Assembly: GCA_029940345.1 (NCBI GenBank)
Contig: JAOZRC010000077.1
Location: 1-13,144, forward strand
DNA: 13,144 bases
Direction of reading: 5' to 3'
DNA from: Desulfobacterales bacterium
Lineage (GTDB): Bacteria > Desulfobacterota > Desulfobacteria > Desulfobacterales > JAUCGF01
A program made the position numbers and the translations under genes. Below the pieces are notes generated by a model. It was not told the DNA's origin. It ran no database searches and saw only the letters and a list, made by a program, of their open reading frames with translations. Shown piece after piece: positions 7,001-12,994 of this stretch. How positions within the stretch are numbered: position 1 is the first letter of the stretch; the number at the start of each line of letters is the position of its first letter.

Positions 7001-7399
7001 ATCAATGACCCGGAAAACGATGGTCTGCTGGAAATGGGCGAAATATTAGGCCTGGATCTCAATGCGGATATGGTGGTTCTGTCGGCCTGCAATACGGCCT
7101 CCGGAGGCGGGGAAAAAGACCACGGAGAGGGGTTTGCCGGTCTCACACGCAGTTTCATGTATGCTGGTGGGCGCTCCCTTTTGGTGACCCAGTGGAGCGT
7201 TGAAAGCAGTTCCGCAAAAACCCTGGTTCAAAATACATTCAGAAAAGCAAAAAACCGAACGATTGGAAACGCTCTGGCATTATCCAAACGCGCTATGATC
7301 AAATTCGGCGTTCCCATCCGTATTTCATCGGAAATTAGCGTGTCGACATCTCACCCGTTTTTCTGGGCGCCGTATATCCTGGTGGGGGAAGGGAATTGA
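4025..7399 (+). CDS. Secreted TPR / carbohydrate-binding-like / CHAT-domain protease-like protein
   Basis: This 1124-residue protein is predicted to be exported: residues 1-25 (MKTKHS followed by a long Phe/Leu-rich core) form a signal peptide, and the sequence before Cys25 is not a lipobox. In order there is one TPR-like block (about 28-110), a CenC/CBM-like beta-sandwich (about 113-274, opening NLLVNGGFEQG and closing IWLDDIVIEKV, with SGKRSLQI and TTYKISCFVKA between), a run of about six TPRs (about 275-540), a charged coiled coil (about 620-670), and a C-terminal CHAT region (about 700-1120). The caspase-like dyad is visible as His973 in FATHGFMAGEFG and Cys1022 in VVLSACNTASGGG. The usual GEGFAGLTRSFMYAGG, VTQWSV and HPFFWAPYILVG blocks are also present. 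CHAT domains are caspase-like peptidases (separase clan). Substrate and trigger are unknown. The carbohydrate-binding-like domain suggests envelope or polysaccharide sensing, which is inference. The ATG has only a weak ribosome binding site (agggcg). It is the only long gene in its block. Confidence 0.88.
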   Translation: MKTKHSFLLITFLFFLLFDISMGFCQSPEDLIQTGDRHFNQGDYKVAFDLYRQVYDQLENVRPIPPLLTEVINNMGAVYIAKDDYSKFFRYFSAARKLKQGFVGRTVERSKDNLLVNGGFEQGLIFPWGTGHYERSDGKFRNGAWWNSKNARAFMKIDADVIYSGKRSLQITNYSPTAPHVFTTLSQRIAPLEPNTTYKISCFVKAENLKPRAVGFTIDAAWTKRPRALPGGTYNWQAYSDTINIGHNNYIDFRILHLDTGTIWLDDIVIEKVEAFGKEEQFQRAQRLFEQADYAKALDIFLKLEKKHRNNRGKLRQVELYSGRIYLILGQYQEALERFTRVIESGNARAVIDLSDLYYSLGDYDKAEAHFKKSYKIAAGDQGTESLVLNKLSRCYLAQGKSDQALKAQKRSLFILRHIEDKHGQAQSLNQLGIIYQHKAMVEKSVGPFLKALNMAEALGDKKLASDIRFNLAETSRLRKRWDESDKYAIRALKIKEEIGDQLGMVKVLHLQGRLCVAGGDLKNGEKRYQQAIHRFEALVSDAADISRETKATFIKGFSQLYREYTELLLRLYEDTRDAAYHREAFQVTEQARSRIFTEMISEAAALHAFASTSQDPEFVTLLKTERLLNARIHGLEKQIRRIRKKSAIKELNRQLQETRQNRRKIRGRLVKDYPRYADLKKPKPLGIEDVQKLLRTDEIVLSYFITPGRTGLWTITRENASFAVIPLSRETLISQTETFRRALSEIPDVLSRSDPANGKKQVRLAFSCYDPDTAHALYKILVAPAEPLLKTKPQVYLALNDLLYKLPFETLLTRPFVKIAKIDKTVKNYSAESGIGAELRNAPFWVKTHNIAYLPSLSVLRSLRKLGKDNVKERSPLLAFADPAFESSAGSHASDGGPATTRSALLSRLQTRSVFSGTTLPPLPDTRKEALAVAKILGASPEKAIYLRDRASEYNLKHLPLTRYQYLLFATHGFMAGEFGPGIQPALALSFINDPENDGLLEMGEILGLDLNADMVVLSACNTASGGGEKDHGEGFAGLTRSFMYAGGRSLLVTQWSVESSSAKTLVQNTFRKAKNRTIGNALALSKRAMIKFGVPIRISSEISVSTSHPFFWAPYILVGEGN

Positions 7400-7438
7400 T
7401 TATCTGAACGTCTAAAACGGGCAGTTTTTTCGAAAGCC

Positions 7439-7467
7439 TTGACACTCTCCCCTTTTTTATCATATTT
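7439..7467 (+). promoter_or_regulatory. Possible promoter upstream of glpB
   Basis: A perfect TTGACA (7439-7444) is followed at 16-18 bp by CATATT/TATTTA (7461-7468). If used, the glpB leader would be about 275 nt and would contain the 138-bp element and the hairpin pair. Confidence 0.3.
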
Positions 7468-7485
7468 AAACGGATAATCATTTAA

Positions 7486-7623
7486 GGCATCCTTCAAAGT
7501 AGCCTGAAAGTAGTTTACACTTTTCTATATCGTCCCTATGGGATTTGTTGTATTAGCAAGCATCTTTCTATAGATATTATGTCCCTAACGGGACAAAGTG
7601 CAAACTGACTAATGAAGGATGCC
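7486..7623. mobile_element. MITE-like element, family A, copy 1 (138 bp) with perfect 8-bp target duplication
   Basis: The ends are ggcatccttca and its exact inverse complement tgaaggatgcc. Subterminal repeats tagtttacacttt and aaagtgcaaact extend the pairing. Flanking tcatttaa (7478-7485) and tcatttaa (7624-7631) are identical 8-mers lying directly against the tips. The interior holds three hairpins: gtccc-tat-gggat (7532-7544), tttgtt/agcaag (7544-7560) and gtccc-taac-gggac (7581-7594). There is no coding capacity. It is about 80-85 percent identical by hand alignment to the copy at 9081-9218, in the same orientation and of the same length. Confidence 0.88.
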
Positions 7624-7663
7624 TCATTTAAACAAATAAATACGATACATCATATATTGTCTG

Positions 7664-7713
7664 CTGACGCCGGAGCGTCAGTGAGGTGTGTTCCAACGCC
7701 GGAGCGTTGGAAC
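7664..7713. repeat. Pair of REP-like hairpins with a shared CGGA loop
   Basis: ctgacgc-cgga-gcgtcag (7664-7681) and gttccaacgc-cgga-gcgttggaac (7690-7713) are both perfect stem-loops with the same acgc-cgga-gcgt core. The outer arms differ but remain fully complementary. They lie just upstream of the glpB ribosome binding site. They resemble paired REP elements of the kind mobilised by REP-associated transposases. No such gene is in the window. Confidence 0.7.
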
Positions 7714-7750
7714 AAAACAAGTTTAAATTCATAAAATTAAGGATTTTGCT

Positions 7751-9040
7751 ATGTCAAAATCAGAAACTGTTACCTGTGATCTGACAGTGATCGGCGCGGG
7801 CATGGCCGGTATGGCGGCTACGCTTTTTGCAGTAAACCGTGGGGTCAAAACGATCCAGGCAGGTCGCAGCGGTGAAAGTGTTTTTGCCAGCGGGCTGCTT
7901 GATTTACTAGGTATTCATCCTATCAGCGCTTCCAAATGGTGGGACAATCCCTGGGCGGGAATTGATGCGCTTGTGCATGATATGCCGGACCATCCCTACG
8001 CACGGATTCAAAAAGAAGAAATCAAGGATGCCTTTACCGAGTTACTTTCTTTTTTAAAAAATTCAGGTCATTCCTATTCCCGGTATACGGATCGTAATGT
8101 AGAAATTCTGACGGCCTTAGGGACTCTCAAAACAACGTACTGTGTTCCTGATACGATGTGGGGCGCGGTTAAGGCTTTGGCGGAGAAACGCGATTGCCTG
8201 ATAGTTTCCTTTAACGGACTGAAAGGCTTTAGCGCCCGCATGATTGCGGGCGTATTGCATGACCGCTGGCCTGACCTGCGTGCAGTGCGCATCGCTTTTC
8301 CCGGAACTGACCGGTTAAGCGAAGTATATCCCGAATTTATGGCCAATGCCCTGGTAACCGCCGAAAATCGTCAAAAACTGGCCGAAGCGCTCAAACCGCA
8401 TATTAAAGATGCGCAAGTAGTCGGAATGCCGGCAATTTTGGGGTTGTATCGCTGTCAAAAAGTGATCGCTGACCTGGAAGCGTTGCTTGGCGTCAGCATT
8501 TTTGAAATTCCCACTATGCCACCTGCCATCACTGGTCTGCGGCTGAAAGAAGCCTTTGACCAGGGGTTGAGAAATAAACGGGAAAACTATTTTCCCCAAC
8601 AGCAGGTTTTAAAGGCCCGACAAAAATCGAATGGTGATTTTGAGATCATCATTGGCAATTCGATAATGGAGCAAACAGTCGTATCTAAAGGGGTCATTCT
8701 GGCTACTGGCCGCTTTATCGGCGGTGGTCTGCAAGCCGATAGAAAGCGAATCCGCGAAACGATTTTTGATTTGCCAGTGTGCCAGCCTGAAAAAAGAACC
8801 CAATGGCACCGCGAAAATTTGCTGGATAAACAGGGACATCCCATAAACATGGCCGGATTGGAAACAGACGAAGAATTTCGACCGATAGACCGTGATGGAA
8901 TGCCTGTTTATGACTTGCTTTTTGCCGCAGGCTCAATCTTGGCTCATCAGGATTGGAAACGGATGAAATGCGGCTCCGGTTTGGCAATTGCCACTGCGTA
9001 TGCAGCGGTCAGAGCGTTTGTGCATCGCTGTCGTCGTTGA
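7751..9040 (+). CDS. glpB: Anaerobic glycerol-3-phosphate dehydrogenase subunit B-like flavoprotein
   Basis: GlpB is the second flavin subunit of the membrane-associated GlpABC complex, which oxidises sn-glycerol 3-phosphate to dihydroxyacetone phosphate and passes electrons to quinones under anaerobic conditions. The 429-residue product has the FAD dinucleotide-binding motif TVIGAGMAGMAATLFA (about residues 12-27). It then has the family sequences SGLLDLLG, MPAILGL, EIPTMPPAITGLRL, GVILATGRFIGGGL and, near the C-terminus, FAAGSILAHQDW...CGSGLAIATAYAAVRAF. AAGGA lies 7 nt before the ATG. No glpA or glpC gene is nearby, so this is an orphan copy. It either works with subunits encoded elsewhere or serves another flavoenzyme. 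It is bracketed by two copies of the family-A element, and its stop codon lies in a duplicated 18-bp unit. Confidence 0.88.
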   Translation: MSKSETVTCDLTVIGAGMAGMAATLFAVNRGVKTIQAGRSGESVFASGLLDLLGIHPISASKWWDNPWAGIDALVHDMPDHPYARIQKEEIKDAFTELLSFLKNSGHSYSRYTDRNVEILTALGTLKTTYCVPDTMWGAVKALAEKRDCLIVSFNGLKGFSARMIAGVLHDRWPDLRAVRIAFPGTDRLSEVYPEFMANALVTAENRQKLAEALKPHIKDAQVVGMPAILGLYRCQKVIADLEALLGVSIFEIPTMPPAITGLRLKEAFDQGLRNKRENYFPQQQVLKARQKSNGDFEIIIGNSIMEQTVVSKGVILATGRFIGGGLQADRKRIRETIFDLPVCQPEKRTQWHRENLLDKQGHPINMAGLETDEEFRPIDRDGMPVYDLLFAAGSILAHQDWKRMKCGSGLAIATAYAAVRAFVHRCRR

Positions 9041-9064
9041 TATATATGTCGTCGTTGATATATA
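9029..9064 (+). repeat. 18-bp tandem duplication across the glpB stop codon
   Basis: The unit tgtcgtcgttgatatata occurs twice head to tail (9029-9046 and 9047-9064) without mismatch. The first copy supplies the glpB TGA at 9038-9040. Because 18 is a multiple of three, the second copy has a TGA in the same phase. Confidence 0.85.
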
Positions 9065-9080
9065 TAAGGTAAAAGGATTC

Positions 9081-9218
9081 GGTATCCTTCATATCAGGCT
9101 AAAAGTACTTTACACTTTATATATCGTCCCTACGGGACTTGCCGGTTTGGCAGGCTTTCTTTCTATAGATATTATGTCCCTAACGGGACAAAGTGTAAAC
9201 CGACAAATGAAGGATGCC
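9081..9218. mobile_element. MITE-like element, family A, copy 2 (138 bp) with perfect 8-bp target duplication
   Basis: The ends are ggtatccttca and tgaaggatgcc. The subterminal pair tttacacttt/aaagtgtaaa is perfect. aaggattc stands directly outside both tips (9073-9080 and 9219-9226). It has the same length, orientation and three-hairpin interior as copy 1: gtccc-tac-gggac (9126-9138), cttgcc/ggcagg (9138-9154) and gtccc-taac-gggac (9176-9189). The two copies have different target duplications, so they inserted separately and do not form a composite unit around glpB. Confidence 0.88.
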
Positions 9219-9260
9219 AAGGATTCCAATAAATAATTAAAAAAATTGCCCTTTTACCAC

Positions 9261-9290
9261 TTGTATTTAATACCGTAACTGTGCTATATT
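9261..9290 (+). promoter_or_regulatory. Probable promoter for the response regulator gene
   Basis: TTGTAT (9261-9266), 18 bp, then TATATT (9285-9290), in A/T-rich sequence about 60 bp before the coding start at 9353. It lies downstream of the mobile element copy, so the element does not separate the promoter from the gene. Confidence 0.45.
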
Positions 9291-9352
9291 TCTTGTAAAA
9301 GTATTTGCGAACTGTACGGTTACAATTTTTTTTATATTGAAGGAGGGATTAA

Positions 9353-9742
9353 ATGACCGACAAAAAAAGAATTCTTGTTGTGGATGATGAGCCTGATTTC
9401 GCGTCTATCGTTCAGGGTAATCTTGAAAAAGAAGGCTTTGAAGTTGATGTAGCTTATAATGGTGTTGAAGGGATTGAAAAAGTAAAGGCCAATGCGCCGG
9501 ATGCGATTGTTCTGGATGTTATGATGCCTGAAAAAGATGGGTATGAAGTCTGTAAAGAACTAAAGGCGGATGAAAAATATGCCGATATTCCCATCATCCT
9601 TTTGACGGCCGTTGCTTCCCATGTCACCTCAACACGTTACTCCCATGCCGACGGGATGAGTACGGAAGCGGACGATTATATTGCCAAACCGGCGTCGGCT
9701 GAGGATATTACCACCAGTGTCAAAGGATTGCTGGGCATGTAA
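9353..9742 (+). CDS. Single-domain response regulator (receiver only)
   Basis: This is a CheY-like receiver domain without an output domain (129 residues), expected to be phosphorylated by a histidine kinase in the cytoplasm. The acidic pair Asp11-Asp12 (VVDDEPD), phospho-acceptor Asp55 (VLDVMMPEKDG), Thr85 (ILLTA) and Lys112 (YIAKPAS) are all present. The Thr-to-Lys distance is 27 residues, about five more than in CheY, because of the stretch HVTSTRYSHADGMSTEADDY. A strong AAGGAGG lies before the ATG. No kinase is encoded in the window, so its partner is unknown. The next gene on the same strand, the shikimate-dehydrogenase-like gene, starts 90 bp downstream. Confidence 0.93.
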   Translation: MTDKKRILVVDDEPDFASIVQGNLEKEGFEVDVAYNGVEGIEKVKANAPDAIVLDVMMPEKDGYEVCKELKADEKYADIPIILLTAVASHVTSTRYSHADGMSTEADDYIAKPASAEDITTSVKGLLGM

Positions 9743-9759
9743 GCACTTCGTGGCCGACG

Positions 9760-9784
9760 AAAAAAGTTGGGTGAAGCTTTTTTT
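9760..9784 (+). terminator. Weak terminator-like hairpin after the response regulator
   Basis: aaaaaag (9760-9766) pairs with ctttttt (9777-9783), extended by tt/aa with one bulged G around gggtg. The T-run is used inside the stem, which makes it a poor terminator. Read-through into the next gene is likely. Confidence 0.25.
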
Positions 9785-9832
9785 AAAGATAAAGTAACAC
9801 CATCGCACAACGCCGGGGAAGCTGTGTACTAA

Positions 9833-10651
9833 ATGCAAGTTTATTGTATCTTAAGTGATGAACGGGTTTGCAATTCCAAATCGCCGATGATCTTCACCAC
9901 GGTTTTAAAATGGCTTGGAATAGACGGCATCTATGTACCGTTCAAGGTGGCGCCTGATCGTATCGGACAAGCGATGCAAAGCCTGCGCGTCTTGAACATT
10001 GCCGGTGCGAATGTCACGGTTCCTTATAAAGAGGCAGTGATTCCTTACCTGGATATCATGTCGGAAGGTGCCAATATTATCGGCGCGGTGAATACGATTG
10101 TCCGTAATGGAGATGAACTTAAGGGTTACAACACCAATGCCATTGGCATTATGGACGCTTTAAGCAACGCCGGTTTTGATACAGATGGCAAATCTGCGCT
10201 TGTCTGTGGAACCGGCGGAGCCGCCCGTGCGGTGGTCTTTATCCTGAATTGGCTGCGTACAGCTAAAATTATCGTTGCCGGCCGCGATCTAACCAAAGCC
10301 AAACGGATTGTGAATGATTTCAGCGGTGAAGTGCGTTTGCTGAATACATTGCCTGAAGAACCTCTCCCCGTTGACATTGTAATTAACGCCACATCCGTTT
10401 CCAGCCCGATTGAATCTAAAGAGCTGGCCGAGGTGGCAGCCCTGCTAAAACTCCCTAAATGCCAGTTGGTGTTTGATCTTAATTATGACCGTTCACCCAA
10501 TTTTTGGCAGGAGATGGCCGTCACACGCAATATTCCTTTCATGGATGGTCTGTCCGCGCTTGCTTATCAAGCACGCCGCACGTTGGCCCTTTGGACGCGA
10601 ATGCAGGCACCGCCGGAAGAGTTTTTAAAAGCGTTGAATCAAAAGGGATGA
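9833..10651 (+). CDS. aroE: Shikimate dehydrogenase-like protein with Asp-to-Asn change at the catalytic site
   Basis: AroE reduces 3-dehydroshikimate to shikimate with NADPH in aromatic amino acid synthesis. The 272-residue length and architecture fit: shikimate-binding SKSP (Ser15, Ser17), GANVTVPYKE with catalytic Lys66, GAVNTI with Asn87, a Rossmann loop CGTGGAARAV (125-134), and a C-terminal MDGLSALAYQA with Gln246. The residue that pairs with the Lys in the catalytic dyad is normally Asp in G-x-NTD-xx-G. Here the sequence is GYNTNAIG, with Asn102 encoded by AAT at 10136-10138, one transition away from GAT. The NADP-side NATSVSSP also departs from the usual NATxxGM. The enzyme may have reduced activity or a different role. 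The start is fixed by the usual distance to the SxSP motif, and the ribosome binding site (ggggaag) is rather far upstream. It is followed 18 bp later by the GAF-domain gene. Confidence 0.85.
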   Translation: MQVYCILSDERVCNSKSPMIFTTVLKWLGIDGIYVPFKVAPDRIGQAMQSLRVLNIAGANVTVPYKEAVIPYLDIMSEGANIIGAVNTIVRNGDELKGYNTNAIGIMDALSNAGFDTDGKSALVCGTGGAARAVVFILNWLRTAKIIVAGRDLTKAKRIVNDFSGEVRLLNTLPEEPLPVDIVINATSVSSPIESKELAEVAALLKLPKCQLVFDLNYDRSPNFWQEMAVTRNIPFMDGLSALAYQARRTLALWTRMQAPPEEFLKALNQKG

Positions 10652-10669
10652 TCTTTTAATTATATTTCT

Positions 10670-12994
10670 ATGGAAAAAGCACCCAATACGCATCCGTTTC
10701 GTTCGTTGCTCAGTTTGCAGCCTATGCTGGATTATCTGGATCGTCAACGACCGGATAAATGCAGTGCGAACGCTTGGCACCAAAGCGAAGTATATAAAAT
10801 TCTAAAACGCGCGCCGGAACTGGCCAAACCCATTGAAGACCTCTCATTGCCAGATCGCTATTGTGATGAAATCGAAACGTTAATAAACCTGGTGTTTCCT
10901 CCGTCCTTTTTTGAGAATAAAATGATCGGAGCAGTCGCGCCTTTCTCAAATCATTTTATCTATTTTTCCCCTTCTTTTAAGCAACTGTTTGTCGATAAAA
11001 ACGGAACGCTCATCGGACGTTTGAACATGGATGATGAACATTTTCTGCAAGGACGGATCATAATGGCCTATCTTCTGATCCTTGAGAAATTCTATGGCAT
11101 CCGGCGAACGTTTAGCTATCCGATTATCCGAACTGTTGCAGCCCCCGAAACCGGTCTTGAGCGTTCCTTTAAAATGGATTTGGATTTCCGATTTTTAGAT
11201 ATCCATGCTGTCAATACGCCGCCTGAACTGACGGATGCCGAACGGGAACTTATCCTGGACCATCTTACCGATACTGAAATTTTGATGGCGACGCTGCCGC
11301 CTGAAAATTTCGAATTGCACGGTTTTACAATACTTAAAGCTGCCGATGTAACGGAATCAGAAGTCATTGCAGCGCTCAGCAAGGATTTAATTGATCAGGA
11401 AACGATTGTTTCCATTTCCGGTTTTCAGCAACTCCAAACCAGACTGCGTATTTTGTTTCGTCGATCTGATTTGGTGGCCGGACTGGCAGCCTTTAAAGAT
11501 AATCAGGTTCTGTTGCTAAACACCGGGTCAAAACTGAATCACCATTGTATCTTTGCCGATTCAAGACATATCCCCATGAATGAGTTTTCCGGAAGTATGT
11601 TTGCCCGCGCTGCTTGTGATGGTAAAATTGTTCGGATTGCTGATTTGCGTGAATCCGGGAGTGATAAAAAATTTGCCCAAGCCTATTTGGCAAACGGATT
11701 CCGCTCTGTGCTGATTGCACCCCTTTTTTACAAGGGGGAATGTATCGGAACATTGGATATCGCCTCGCCCCGACCACGCGATTTCGAGCCTATGGACGAA
11801 ATGCTGGTCAGCCGGATTCAACCACTCTTTGCAATTGCGTTAAATAAGGCGCTCAATGATCTGGAAAGTAATATTGAGAAACTTATCAAGGAAAAATGCA
11901 CGGCGATTCATCCGAGTGTGGAATGGCGTTTTCGCAAAGCGGCCTTCCGGCATTTTGAAGAATTGCATCAGGGGCGGGACACGGAGATGGAGCCAATTGT
12001 TTTTAAAAATGTGTATCCCTTTTACAGCGTAGCGGACATTCGCGGATCAACGGATATTCGCAATATGGCGATACGCAAAGATCTGGCCAAACATCTGATG
12101 CTGGCCATGAAAGTCGTAGACGGTGCCAAAGCATCGAACCCGATGTTGATTTTGCAGGAGCTTGCCACACGGATTATCAATATGCAGGAACGGATTGAAG
12201 AGGGCGTCACCACTGACAGCGAGCTTTCTGTCATGTATTTTCTTTCCAAAGAAGTTGAGCCGGTTTTTGACTTCTTAAAAATTTTCAGCGAAAACGGAAA
12301 AGTGGAAAAAGCGATTGCCAAGTATCATGCGGCCGTCGATCCGGCGCTGGGAACTGTGTATCAACGCCGTGAAGCGTTTGAAGACAGTGTTGCCATTCTG
12401 AATGAACGCCTGGCAACCTATTTGGAGCAGGCCGAAGCCGAAGCCCAGGCGGTGTTTCCCCATTACTTTGAAATGCACCGCACTGATGGTGTTGATTACC
12501 TGATTTATATGGGTGCATCCCTGACCGAACGGGATGACTTCAACCGGCTTTACCTGGAAAATTTACATCTCTGGCAACTTAAAGTAGCCTGCAAAATGGT
12601 ATGGCATACGGAGCTGCTTAAACCTGACATGCCAATACCGCTAGACACCGCTCACCTTATCCTGATTCAAAACACCCCTTTGTCAATTCGTTTTCGGATT
12701 GATGAAAAACGATTTGACGTGGACGGCGCTTATGATATACGACATGAAATAATCAAATCACGAATTGACAAAGCTATTGTCAAGGAAAGCCGCGAGCGCC
12801 TCACCCAACCCGGTAAAATTGCCGTTGTCTACGGTCATCCTGATGAAGCCAGGGAGATGCGCCGCCATCTTACTTTTCTTCGTTCAGAAAATTTTTTAAC
12901 AGATGAGCAGGAGGATCTTGAACTTGAGGATATGCCGGGTGTTCAAGGATTGCGCGCTCTACGGGCGAATGTTAATCTTGAAGGCCAATTCTGA
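10670..12994 (+). CDS. Large GAF-domain protein of unknown function
   Basis: This is a 774-residue cytoplasmic protein with no signal peptide and no membrane segments. A GAF-like sensory domain spans about residues 228-395 (ending around FRSVLIAPLFYKGECIGTLD and ...MLVSRIQPLFAIAL). The first 220 or so residues and the last 370 are not parts I can name. At 447-465 the segment around VYPFYSVADIRGSTDIRN recalls a block in GAF-containing hypothetical proteins from other phyla (YPLYGA.DIRNSS). It also superficially resembles the ADIRG.T of class III cyclases. The rest of the C-terminal part is mostly helical, with charged stretches, and a hydrophilic tail. No kinase, cyclase or GGDEF signature was found. 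The start ATG lacks a clear ribosome binding site. It lies 18 bp after the upstream gene, so coupling is possible, or a later Met (residue 19) could be used. Confidence 0.75.
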   Translation: MEKAPNTHPFRSLLSLQPMLDYLDRQRPDKCSANAWHQSEVYKILKRAPELAKPIEDLSLPDRYCDEIETLINLVFPPSFFENKMIGAVAPFSNHFIYFSPSFKQLFVDKNGTLIGRLNMDDEHFLQGRIIMAYLLILEKFYGIRRTFSYPIIRTVAAPETGLERSFKMDLDFRFLDIHAVNTPPELTDAERELILDHLTDTEILMATLPPENFELHGFTILKAADVTESEVIAALSKDLIDQETIVSISGFQQLQTRLRILFRRSDLVAGLAAFKDNQVLLLNTGSKLNHHCIFADSRHIPMNEFSGSMFARAACDGKIVRIADLRESGSDKKFAQAYLANGFRSVLIAPLFYKGECIGTLDIASPRPRDFEPMDEMLVSRIQPLFAIALNKALNDLESNIEKLIKEKCTAIHPSVEWRFRKAAFRHFEELHQGRDTEMEPIVFKNVYPFYSVADIRGSTDIRNMAIRKDLAKHLMLAMKVVDGAKASNPMLILQELATRIINMQERIEEGVTTDSELSVMYFLSKEVEPVFDFLKIFSENGKVEKAIAKYHAAVDPALGTVYQRREAFEDSVAILNERLATYLEQAEAEAQAVFPHYFEMHRTDGVDYLIYMGASLTERDDFNRLYLENLHLWQLKVACKMVWHTELLKPDMPIPLDTAHLILIQNTPLSIRFRIDEKRFDVDGAYDIRHEIIKSRIDKAIVKESRERLTQPGKIAVVYGHPDEAREMRRHLTFLRSENFLTDEQEDLELEDMPGVQGLRALRANVNLEGQF

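Noticed and set aside
4025..7399. A CRISPR-linked TPR-CHAT protease (craspase type)
   Set aside because: There is a signal peptide, and no repeat array or cas gene is present, so an intracellular CRISPR role is not supported.
7478..9226. Composite transposon with glpB as cargo between two element copies
   Set aside because: Each copy has its own different, perfect 8-bp duplication, which indicates two separate insertions and not movement as one unit.
8988..9236. An 82-codon frame running from the glpB end through the mobile element copy
   Set aside because: It reads through the 18-bp duplication and the non-coding element, and has no ribosome binding site or similarity.
12010..12060. Class III nucleotide cyclase based on ADIRGST
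   Set aside because: The rest of the cyclase domain, including the second metal-binding Asp and substrate-specifying residues, is not apparent around the motif.
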